Assembly: GCA_025463215.1 (NCBI GenBank)
Contig: JAOBWF010000149.1
Span: 1 to 43,008 of the forward strand
Direction: 5' to 3'
Length of the DNA: 43,008 nucleotides
Source: Acidobacteriota bacterium
GTDB lineage: Bacteria > Acidobacteriota > Vicinamibacteria > Vicinamibacterales > CAVVIG01
In this document: positions 1 through 7,086 of the stretch, piece after piece
How positions within the stretch are numbered: position 1 is the stretch's first letter
How the letters are laid out: the number at the start of each line of letters is the position of its first letter
The notes under the pieces: generated by a model
Told to the model about the DNA's origin: nothing
Seen by the model: only the letters and a program-made list of their open reading frames with translations
Database searches by the model: none
Made by a program: the position numbers and the translations under genes

Positions 1-86
1 GACGAGCGCCGCGATTCGCATCGACCCTTTAGACCCCGCTCGCCGCCTCATGGCTTCCGAAGCGGCGTCCCGAGCGCCTGCAGCGC

Positions 87-1289
87 CTAGAAGAGAGGGT
101 GAACCGTCGTGAACAGCGCCAGGCCCAGCGTATAGAAGAGTGCGAACACTACGACCAGCGACCCGTACAGGAACCGCGAGCGGATCGACGCCAGCCAGAT
201 GAACGCGGGAAACAGCACCGAACAATACCGCCCCAGCCCTTCGAACGCGCCGGACGAGAGCGGCACGTACAGGTTGAGCAGCATGAAGACACCGTATGCC
301 GCGCCGAATCGCCGCCACACGAACGGGATCGAGGCGACGAATGCGAGCGCCGTCACGCCGTACAACGTATCGTAGAGGGCCATCGGCTGCGACGTCAGGA
401 ACGCGTACGGGTGCGTCAGCAGACGCTGCGCGAGATCGACCGGTGCCGTCCACGGCGCGCCACCCGGGTGGTAGCCGCCGCCCCACCGGGTCAACGCCGT
501 CGCCCACAACAGCGGCTGGCCGGTGAGATCGTAGATATAGGCGCAGTAACCGACGAAGCCGAGCGTCGCCGCCACCAGCGCCAGGCCGGCCGCGGCGCGA
601 TCGCGGCGCGTCGGCTCCGCCGATCGCCACGCCACCCACGCCAGCGCCGGCCACATCATGATTCCGGTGACCCGGGTTGCGCCGGCGAGCGCGCCGGCGA
701 CGCCGCCGAGCGCCCACCGCCGCGTCCGGAAGCCATAGAACGACAGCAGCGTGAACAGCAGGAACGTGCTCTCGGTGTAGACGGCGCCGAAGAAGAACGA
801 AAACGGAAACACCGCCGTCAGCAACACCGCGCGGGCCGCGCGCCGGCGTGGCAGGTCCAGCGCGGCGAGGCGATACAGCACGACCATCGCCGCCGCGAAC
901 GACAGCCACGACACGAGGATGCCTCCCAGATAGAGGTCGCCGGGCGCGCGGCCGAACAGGCGGCCGACGTAACGCATGAGCAGCGGATACACCGGCGCGA
1001 ACGCGATGTTGCTGCGCCCGCCCGCCACCGCCGCCGTCGCGTCGTAGCCTTTGCGCGCGATGTCGAAATACCACCCGGAGTCGTGGCGCGCGAACGCGTC
1101 CCAGAACGGACTGGGCGTGCCCCACACCGTCGATTGCTCCGGCAGCCGCCGATCGAGCGGGAACGCGAGATTGACGCACAGCCCGAGGAAGGCCGACACC
1201 AGACGGAACCCGAGCGCCGCGACCGCGATGCCGATCTCGGCCGTGTAGCGCCGGCCTTCAGCCCTGCCGGGCTCAGTGCGGTTTGACAA
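87..1289 (-). CDS. PIG-V-like GT-C mannosyltransferase family membrane protein
   Basis: This is a polytopic membrane protein of about 400 residues with many hydrophobic segments. An early loop carries RHDSGWYFDIARKGY (about residues 69-83), resembling the first luminal/periplasmic loop of PIG-V-type GT-C glycosyltransferases, which use lipid-linked sugars and place the catalytic acid there. A later PVYPLLMRY and FPFSFFFGAVYTES pattern also fits that group. The substrate cannot be told. The start is uncertain. An ATG at 1352 would overlap the upstream dehydrogenase by 80 nt with an implausible Arg-rich N terminus. I chose a TTG at 1289, which overlaps by 17 nt. The intervening codons run through a REP-like hairpin (1243-1275), so the 5' end may have been altered. 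The stop is TAG at 87-89. It is co-directional with and probably co-transcribed with the dehydrogenase. Confidence 0.6.
   Translation of the reverse strand: MSNRTEPGRAEGRRYTAEIGIAVAALGFRLVSAFLGLCVNLAFPLDRRLPEQSTVWGTPSPFWDAFARHDSGWYFDIARKGYDATAAVAGGRSNIAFAPVYPLLMRYVGRLFGRAPGDLYLGGILVSWLSFAAAMVVLYRLAALDLPRRRAARAVLLTAVFPFSFFFGAVYTESTFLLFTLLSFYGFRTRRWALGGVAGALAGATRVTGIMMWPALAWVAWRSAEPTRRDRAAAGLALVAATLGFVGYCAYIYDLTGQPLLWATALTRWGGGYHPGGAPWTAPVDLAQRLLTHPYAFLTSQPMALYDTLYGVTALAFVASIPFVWRRFGAAYGVFMLLNLYVPLSSGAFEGLGRYCSVLFPAFIWLASIRSRFLYGSLVVVFALFYTLGLALFTTVHPLF
1243..1275. repeat. REP-like palindromic element at a gene junction
   Basis: The segment reads GTAGCGCCGGCCTTCAGCCC and continues into TGCCGGGCT. 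It contains the palindrome GCCGGC and a hairpin AGCCC-TGCC-GGGCT (1260-1273). It spans the dehydrogenase stop codon and the 5' end of the next gene. A related hairpin pair lies at 4081-4121. The match to dispersed intergenic repeats of high-GC bacteria is from general familiarity, not from a search. Confidence 0.4.
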
Positions 1290-2364
1290 GGGCCTTCGGC
1301 AGGCGCATCGCCTCGGCGTCGGCGAGCGCCTGATTGAGCTCGCCGAGCGCATAGGTCTTCGCGCCGATCGCGCGCCACGGGATCGCGGCGTGATGACGTT
1401 CGAGGACGCGCAGCGCGCGGACGAAATGCGCCACCTCGCTGCCCCAGCAGCCGCGGATCTCGAGATGCTTGCGATTGATCTGCCGATGCACGTTGATCGA
1501 GCTCGGCCCCGCGTCGGTGTAGTGCCCGGCGATGACGTAGCGTCCGCCGTCGCGAAGCAGATCGAGCGCTTCCTCGACCGCGCGCGCCGAGCCGGCCGCT
1601 TCGATCGCCACGTCGACGCCGACGCCGCCGGTCAGATCGCGCACGATCTGCGCGCGCTCGTCGAGCGACGTCTGCTGGATATCGACGAGGTGATCGGCCC
1701 CCATCGCGGCGGCAAGCTCGAGACGATCGGCCGGGGCCCCGAAGGCGATGACGCGCGTGGCGCCGGCGATTTTCGCCAGCGCAATCGCACTGAGCCCGAC
1801 CGCACCGGTGCCCTGCACGAGCACGGTGTCGCCCAGCGTCAGCGCCGCCCGATCGATCGCATGGACCGCGGTGATCAGCCCGCAGCCGGCGCTGATATAG
1901 GTTTCCGCCGGCACCGAGTCGGGCAGCTTCGCCATGGACACGCCCGGCTCGAGGTAGATCGCTTCCGCCCAGCCGCCGAACAGCCCTTCCGCCGCCGAGT
2001 CGGTGATGCCGTAGACGCGCCGTGAGTCGCATCGCGTCGGCGTCCGGTTGACCGCGCAGGCGCGGCACCGGCCGCAAGTGCGGTGGACGTCGAAGAAGAC
2101 GACGCGGTCGCCTTCGAGGATCGCGGTACCGTCGACGCTGCGGACCTCGCCGCGGATCTTGTCGGCGGTCCCGACCGAGACGTGGCCGGGGATGATCGGA
2201 TACGGTACGCCCGCCAGCCGGCCGTGCCAGATGTGGACGTCGGTGCCGCAGACCTCCGAATACAGCGTCCGCAGCAGCAGCGAGTCCGGCGCGAGCGCCG
2301 GCTCCGCGAATTCGCGCAACTCGATCGGCACGCGCGGCGCCGGCATCACGGCGGCGATTACCAT
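1273..2364 (-). CDS. Zinc-binding MDR-family alcohol dehydrogenase
   Basis: This is a 363-residue medium-chain dehydrogenase that should oxidise an alcohol or polyol with NAD(P). Visible features are C39 in EVCGTD (catalytic zinc ligand), H61 in PGH, C161 as the likely third ligand, and a structural zinc cluster with C97, C100, C103 and C112. A Rossmann GTGAVG motif lies at 185-190. The length is normal for the family. Oddity: the usual GHE following the histidine is GHV (V62), so the conserved glutamate near the zinc is missing. Threonine- or sorbitol-dehydrogenase-like enzymes are the nearest types, but the substrate is not determinable. The start is ATG at 2364, preceded by a repeat-rich spacer. 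Confidence 0.85.
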   Translation of the reverse strand: MVIAAVMPAPRVPIELREFAEPALAPDSLLLRTLYSEVCGTDVHIWHGRLAGVPYPIIPGHVSVGTADKIRGEVRSVDGTAILEGDRVVFFDVHRTCGRCRACAVNRTPTRCDSRRVYGITDSAAEGLFGGWAEAIYLEPGVSMAKLPDSVPAETYISAGCGLITAVHAIDRAALTLGDTVLVQGTGAVGLSAIALAKIAGATRVIAFGAPADRLELAAAMGADHLVDIQQTSLDERAQIVRDLTGGVGVDVAIEAAGSARAVEEALDLLRDGGRYVIAGHYTDAGPSSINVHRQINRKHLEIRGCWGSEVAHFVRALRVLERHHAAIPWRAIGAKTYALGELNQALADAEAMRLPKALVKPH

Positions 2365-2470
2365 TGCGGATTGCGGATTGAGGATCGCGGATTCAAACTC
2401 AAATTTAAATTCGGATTCGGATTCGGATTGTTGCGGATTGTGGCGATCGGCATTGTGGATTTGGCGTAAG
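2361..2470. repeat. GATTGCG/GATTCG word-repeat spacer
   Basis: The spacer between the divergent dehydrogenase and fmdB genes consists largely of reiterated short words: ATTGCGGATTGCGGATTG near 2362, then three tandem GGATTC units near 2411-2430, then GTTGCGGATTG and GGATTTGG. Its AT-richer, patterned composition contrasts with the coding DNA on either side. No ORF is supported here. Confidence 0.75.
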
Positions 2471-2497
2471 AATACCTGATTAATCGACGATGAATCC

Positions 2498-2539
2498 GCA
2501 TTCCGCTTTCGGCAATCACCGCGTTAGAATGCGGAATGC
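2498..2539 (+). promoter_or_regulatory. 9-bp inverted repeat and possible -10 box over the fmdB start
   Basis: GCATTCCGC (2498-2506) and GCGGAATGC (2531-2539) form a perfect 9-bp inverted repeat with a 24-nt spacer. The right arm covers the fmdB ATG at 2536. TAGAAT (2525-2530) resembles a -10 box. If it is used, transcription would start at or within a few bases of the ATG, giving a leaderless message. If transcription starts further upstream, the hairpin could mask the start codon. No Shine-Dalgarno sequence is seen. Confidence 0.4.
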
Positions 2540-2766
2540 CTCTTTTCGAATACGAATGCCGCGGCTGCGGCCATCGCTTCGAGTACCTGACGCGCGAGAG
2601 CCAGTCGCCGGCGTGCCCGTCGTGCCAGGGCGCCGAGCTTCAGAAGCTGATGTCGGTCTTCGCGGCGCAGTCGAGCAGCCCCGCCAAGTCGTTCGCGGAT
2701 CGGCCGATGAGCGCATGTGGATCCTGCGGCGATCCGCGCGGCCCCGGTGCCTGCTCGATGAACTAG
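2536..2766 (+). CDS. FmdB-family zinc ribbon protein
   Basis: This 76-residue protein begins MPLFEYECRGCGHRFEYL, the hallmark N terminus of the FmdB/CxxC_CxxC_SSSS regulatory-protein family. CRGC and CPSC pairs at about residues 8-11 and 28-31 build a zinc ribbon. The C-terminal tail is low-complexity Ser/Gly-rich with one more CxxC-like pair (CGSC). FmdB was first noted as a putative regulator, and the biochemical role of the family remains unclear. It lies 4 nt upstream of an MFS gene and is likely co-transcribed with it. Confidence 0.85.
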   Translation: MPLFEYECRGCGHRFEYLTRESQSPACPSCQGAELQKLMSVFAAQSSSPAKSFADRPMSACGSCGDPRGPGACSMN

Positions 2767-2770
2767 CGCG

Positions 2771-4057
2771 TTGGCGCATTTCACCCGCGCGTTCCGGCAC
2801 CGCAACTATCAGCTGTTCTTTGCCGGCCAGCTCATCTCTCTCACCGGCACCTGGATGCAGTCGGTGGCCGAGTCGTGGCTCGTCTTCCGCCTGACCGGCT
2901 CGGCCGCGCTGCTCGGCGTCACCTCGTTCTTCACTCTGGCCCCGGTCTTTCTCTTCGCCACCCTCGGCGGCATCCTCGCCGACCGGATGGACCGGCGTCG
3001 CATCCTCATCACGACGCAGACGATCTCGATGGTGCTGCCGCTGACGCTGGCCGCGCTGACCCTCAGCGGACATGTCCGCGTCTGGCACGTGTTCGTCCTC
3101 GCCACCTGCCTCGGTATCGTCAACGCCTTCGACATCCCGGCGCGCCAGTCGTTCGTCGTCGAAATGGTCGGCCGGGAAGATCTGACCAACGCGATCGCGC
3201 TCAACTCCTCGATGGTCAACGGCGCCCGGGTGGTCGGACCCGCGATCGCCGGACTGCTGGTCGCGGCGGTCGGCGAAGGCTGGTGCTTCCTGCTGAACGG
3301 GATCAGCTATCTCGCGGTGATCGCCGGCCTCGTGATGATGAACGCGCCGCGGCGGCCGCGCACCGTCACCCACCGATCGGCGTGGCGCGATACCGTCGAG
3401 GGCTTCCAGTTCGCGACGACGACGACGCCAATCCGCGCGCTGCTGATGCTGCTCGGGCTCCTCAGCTTCGCCGGCATGCCATACTCGGTGCTGATGCCGG
3501 TGTTCGCCGAATCGATTCTCGGCGCCGGTCCGAAGGGTCTCGGCCTGCTCATGGGCGCGTCCGGTCTCGGCGCGCTCGGCGGCGCGCTGGCGTTGCTGTC
3601 GCGGCGGGGTGTTCGCGGATTAGGGCGCTGGGTGGCGGTGTCGGCCGCGGCGTTTGGCCTGGCGCTGATCGGCTTCTCGTTGTCGCGGACGTTCTGGCTG
3701 TCGGCGCTGCTGCTGATCCCGGTCGGCGCCGCGATGATGGTCGAGATGGCGGTGTCCAACACGCTGCTGCAGGCGATGGTGCCCGACGCGCTCCGCGGCC
3801 GCGTGATGGCGCTCTACTCGATGATGTTCATGGGCATGGCGCCGTTCGGTGCCCTGTTCGCGGGGTGGGTGGCGGAACGCTACGGTGCGCCGATGACCGT
3901 CGCGCTCGGCGGCGTCGTCTGCCTCGCCGGCGGCGGTGTCTTCTCGCTGCGGCTGCCGAAGATCCGCAACGAAGCGCGCGAGCTGATCGTCGCCCAGGAG
4001 ATGGCCGGCGGCGATCCGCCGGCCGAGATGACCGGCACCAACCTCTCAGCCCATTAA
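2771..4057 (+). CDS. MFS transporter of the EntS/MFS_3 exporter type
   Basis: This 428-residue, roughly 12-TM inner-membrane transporter starts FRHRNYQLFFAGQLISLTG after a short lead, typical of the MFS_3 group (enterobactin-exporter-like and multidrug-exporter-like proteins). The loop between TM2 and TM3 has GGILADRMDRRR, the MFS motif A. The start is TTG at 2771, 4 nt after the fmdB stop. The next in-frame ATG lies inside TM1, so the TTG is preferred. The substrate is unknown; there is no siderophore gene nearby. The C-terminal tail of about 30 residues is hydrophilic. Confidence 0.85.
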   Translation: MAHFTRAFRHRNYQLFFAGQLISLTGTWMQSVAESWLVFRLTGSAALLGVTSFFTLAPVFLFATLGGILADRMDRRRILITTQTISMVLPLTLAALTLSGHVRVWHVFVLATCLGIVNAFDIPARQSFVVEMVGREDLTNAIALNSSMVNGARVVGPAIAGLLVAAVGEGWCFLLNGISYLAVIAGLVMMNAPRRPRTVTHRSAWRDTVEGFQFATTTTPIRALLMLLGLLSFAGMPYSVLMPVFAESILGAGPKGLGLLMGASGLGALGGALALLSRRGVRGLGRWVAVSAAAFGLALIGFSLSRTFWLSALLLIPVGAAMMVEMAVSNTLLQAMVPDALRGRVMALYSMMFMGMAPFGALFAGWVAERYGAPMTVALGGVVCLAGGGVFSLRLPKIRNEARELIVAQEMAGGDPPAEMTGTNLSAH

Positions 4058-4080
4058 ACGTTCTGCAGATTCGTATCGCG

Positions 4081-4121
4081 CAGGGCGTGAGCCCTGACAG
4101 GCGGCAGCCCTGAAGGGCTGC
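4081..4121. repeat. Paired hairpins between convergent genes, possible bidirectional terminator
   Basis: Two tight hairpins fill the 87-nt spacer between the convergent MFS and cyclase genes: CAGGGC-GTGA-GCCCTG (4081-4096) and GCAGCCC-TGAA-GGGCTGC (4104-4121). Neither is followed by a T tract, so termination would be atypical or bidirectional. The CCCTGAAGGG core is related to the element at 1243-1275, which favours a REP-like repeat reused as a terminator. Confidence 0.5.
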
Positions 4122-4144
4122 GCGGCGAGGGAGCAGCAACCGTA

Positions 4145-4972
4145 CTAATTCGCCTGGCCGCGAGGCGCGTCAACCAGCGCCAGCGGCCGAATCGGCGATC
4201 CGGTCGCTCCGCGGAACTTGAGCGGGATGCCGACGAAACCGAACTCGTAGATCTTCGCCGCAGCCAGTTCCTCGAGATTCAGGTTCTCGATGATGTGGAT
4301 GCCGTGCGTGACCAGCAGGTGCGCGTGGCCGAAGAGCGCCATGTTCGTGTCCGGATCGCGCTCGGTCATGTTGTCCCACGCCATGTTGTCGGCGCCGACG
4401 GCGACGACCTTCTGATCCGCCGCCCAGATGTTTCCCGACTTGGCGACGCCGGCGGCGTTCAGATACGCCGGTTCATCTCCCCATGCGGTCGCGTATCCGG
4501 TGCGGACCAGGAGGACATCTGCCGCCCGGACCGTGACACCGGCGCCGCGCGCGGTGGCGATCAGATCGTCGGCCGAGATCGGGTAGTTCTCCGGCAGCTG
4601 CGCCACGCCCTTATGAGCCGCGACGTCGAGCAGGACGCCGCGCCCGAGCAGCGGCATCATCGTCTCGGCGCCGAGCTCGCGATAGCCGTCGGCGCGCTCC
4701 GCATCCTCGACCTTGACGCCGCCGTGCATCGTCATGTCGCATGCCATGTGGCACAACGCGTCGATGTGCGTGCCGCTGTGCTCCATCATCGTCAGCACGC
4801 CCGACGATCCGGAGCGCGGGCCGAACTCGGCGGGTCGGTACGAATCGCGGTGACGACGGTGGAGCGCGTAGAAGTAGCCTGGTTTGTGCGCCGGATGCGT
4901 CGGCATGCCGGCGAACCGCGGCTGCTCCAGATCGAAGACGCGCGCCGTCGCGAGCTGCGCCGCCAGGCTCAT
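4145..4972 (-). CDS. Cyclase family / kynurenine-formamidase-like metal hydrolase
   Basis: This 275-residue protein of the cyclase superfamily (PF04199 type) includes metal-dependent kynurenine formamidases and related amidohydrolases. The signature HSGTHIDALCH lies about 78 residues in and matches the HxGTHxDxxxH metal-binding motif. Later HAHLLVTHGIHIIENLN and GFVGIPLKFRGATGSPIR stretches also fit the family. No signal peptide is seen, so it is probably cytoplasmic. The start ATG at 4972 overlaps the upstream peptidase stop as ATGA, indicating translational coupling. The longer upstream extension of the frame is antisense-like and was not used. The substrate is not known. Formamide or cyclic amide cleavage is the family expectation, and the link with peptidases suggests peptide or amino-acid catabolism. 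Confidence 0.85.
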   Translation of the reverse strand: MSLAAQLATARVFDLEQPRFAGMPTHPAHKPGYFYALHRRHRDSYRPAEFGPRSGSSGVLTMMEHSGTHIDALCHMACDMTMHGGVKVEDAERADGYRELGAETMMPLLGRGVLLDVAAHKGVAQLPENYPISADDLIATARGAGVTVRAADVLLVRTGYATAWGDEPAYLNAAGVAKSGNIWAADQKVVAVGADNMAWDNMTERDPDTNMALFGHAHLLVTHGIHIIENLNLEELAAAKIYEFGFVGIPLKFRGATGSPIRPLALVDAPRGQAN

Positions 4973-7086
4973 CGTTTCACCAGACGGATCAGGCCGGCCT
5001 GCTCGCGGGCGCGCAGGTACGTCATGGCATCGGCAAGCGACAGGGGATCGAACTCGCCGGCGAGGAAGTCGCGGAACTCGAGCGCGCTCTTCTTCTGGCC
5101 GAGGAGGATGGTCGCCTCGGCGGTCATGTGCTGCGGCAGGCCGCTGGCGGACCCGCCGCGTCCGCCTCCACCGCCTCCCGGCCCGCCGGCCCGGCCACCA
5201 GCGGCGCCTGGCGCGGCGTTGCAGCCGGAAAAGCTGCTGCCGTTGACGCACTCGATCATCAGCATCGACGCCTCGCGTTCTTCCGCCGTCGTCGCCGGTT
5301 CGGTGACAGCCGTTTTTCGCTGCGCCGCCTGCAGCGCGAACGCCGCCTTCGCTTCGTCGATCAGCGCCGCGGCCCGGTTGTCGATCAGCGGCTCGAACAC
5401 CTGGACCTTCGTCGCGCCGTCCGCAGGGTTGTCGAACAGCGCCTTCGCGGATCGGACGACCCCCTTCTCGACGATGGCCTGATGGCGGATGGTGACGACC
5501 GCCTCTTTGTAGGCGTTCGAGAGCGCGCCGGCGTCGGTGGCATCAGCCATGTACGACAGCGCCTTGCGATACGACTCCCCCATCCGCTCCGCGCCGCGCG
5601 ACAGATTCTCCGAGACGACCCGCGCGGCCATCTCGTCGCCGCCGGTCGCGAGCACCGCCATCGCGCCGGTCGCCACCACGGCGGCCCGCTTGTACTGCGT
5701 CGAATCCTGCTTGTCCGGCGTGTCCTGCGACGAGTGATACCAGTTGTCCGGCCACGTGATGAACATCACCGCGGGAATGCCGTGCTGCATGTAGGTCACG
5801 TGGTCGCTCGAGCCGTAGTGCTTGTCGACCTTGATGTAGAACGCATCATCGCTGCCGTTGGGCGCCTGGACGGCGAGGCTCGGCGCATAGCCGTTGGCGC
5901 GGAAGCGGACCCGCTCGCGCGTGATCTCCGAGACGAACTCCATCATGCTCTGGCCGATGTCGTTGAGGAACGACGGGAAGGTGTCCGGGGTGCGCTGCAG
6001 GATCCAGTAACTGCGCGACGTCGACAGCCGGATGCCTTCCATGTCGAAGTTCAGGTCGGCGACGACCCGCCTGGCGATGTCGGGATGGGCGTTGAGCCAG
6101 GCATTGGTGCCGCTGATCTCGGGCACCCACAGAAAATGGATCGTGTGCTTCGGCCTGGGCAGCTTTCCTTCGGCGACCAGCTTGATGTAGGCGCGGCCGA
6201 CTTCGATCGTCAGGGCGCAGCCGGAGTTGTCGTCGTTGGCGCCCTGTTTGAGGTACCCCTCGTAGAGATGCCCGGAGATGATGACGTCCTGCGTCGACGC
6301 CGGATCGCCGGCGATCGTCGCGTGCACCGTCTCCAGCTCGCCGGGCATCGTCTCCGCCTTGATCACCGAGCGGAGCGACAGCTTCTCGCCGCGGGCCAGC
6401 CGCGCGACCAGCTCGTGCCCCTGGCGCGGCGACACGGCCCAGCCGAACCCCTGCGCGTTGACCGCGATGCTCGAGGACGGGATGACGTCGACGCCGCGAT
6501 CGGGATACAAGGTGCTGTAGCCGACCGCGCCAATCGCGCCGCGCCCGGTTGCCAGCGCGAAGATCTGACCGACGCCCCCGGATCCGATCGCGACTTTCCC
6601 GTTCAGATCCTTGCCGGCGTAGTCCGATGCGCGCGTGCCGAGGCCGACGTCGACGAGCTCGCCGGTCACGTCGCCGTTCTGGCTGTTGGCGGCGACCGAT
6701 ACCGCGACGTCGTGGATGTCGTAGAGCTTCCGCTGCTCGGCCGCGGTCACCAGCCAGAGCTCGCCCATGGTCGGCGCCCAGCTGCGGCCCGCGGCCGGAA
6801 ACGACTCGATCTCGACGCTGGAGAAGCCGTACTCCTTCGCGAAGCCGGCCATCACCTCGCTCTCGCGAAAGTGCCCCTGGTATTCCGAGATCGGCCGGAT
6901 GCGCGGGTACGGCACCAGCTCCATGACGTGGTGCATCGCGCGCTCGCCCGAGGCCTCGCTGACGATCGCGCGCATCTGCTCGTGCGTGAGCAGGGTGCGG
7001 TCCTCGCGCTCCTGGGCAGACGGACGTCGCGCGCAGACGACCGCGACCACGGCGCACAGGCCGAACAGCACTCGTCTTGTCAGCAT
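4969..7086 (-). CDS. Secreted M28-family metallopeptidase
   Basis: This 705-residue protein has a signal peptide (MLTRRVLFGLCAVVAVVCA) and an M28-type catalytic domain. SGHLYEGYLKQGANDDNSGC supplies a His and the bridging Asp. WVPEISGT holds the glutamate where EExG is usual, so only one Glu is present. NFDMEG and YHSSQDT fit the last Asp and His ligands. A PA-like domain probably lies in the N-terminal half (about 130-260). A C-terminal region of about 200 residues is mostly helical, with a Gly-rich, low-complexity stretch near residues 605-650. The single-Glu, HxY version resembles the DUF4910-like aminopeptidase branch. The start is ATG 7086, overlapping the previous stop as TAATG. It probably works in the periplasm on peptides with its partner upstream. 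Confidence 0.85.
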   Translation of the reverse strand: MLTRRVLFGLCAVVAVVCARRPSAQEREDRTLLTHEQMRAIVSEASGERAMHHVMELVPYPRIRPISEYQGHFRESEVMAGFAKEYGFSSVEIESFPAAGRSWAPTMGELWLVTAAEQRKLYDIHDVAVSVAANSQNGDVTGELVDVGLGTRASDYAGKDLNGKVAIGSGGVGQIFALATGRGAIGAVGYSTLYPDRGVDVIPSSSIAVNAQGFGWAVSPRQGHELVARLARGEKLSLRSVIKAETMPGELETVHATIAGDPASTQDVIISGHLYEGYLKQGANDDNSGCALTIEVGRAYIKLVAEGKLPRPKHTIHFLWVPEISGTNAWLNAHPDIARRVVADLNFDMEGIRLSTSRSYWILQRTPDTFPSFLNDIGQSMMEFVSEITRERVRFRANGYAPSLAVQAPNGSDDAFYIKVDKHYGSSDHVTYMQHGIPAVMFITWPDNWYHSSQDTPDKQDSTQYKRAAVVATGAMAVLATGGDEMAARVVSENLSRGAERMGESYRKALSYMADATDAGALSNAYKEAVVTIRHQAIVEKGVVRSAKALFDNPADGATKVQVFEPLIDNRAAALIDEAKAAFALQAAQRKTAVTEPATTAEEREASMLMIECVNGSSFSGCNAAPGAAGGRAGGPGGGGGGRGGSASGLPQHMTAEATILLGQKKSALEFRDFLAGEFDPLSLADAMTYLRAREQAGLIRLVKR

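Noticed and set aside
1..86. Possible gene end or promoter at the window start
   Set aside because: Only 86 bases are visible, with no convincing frame or motif.
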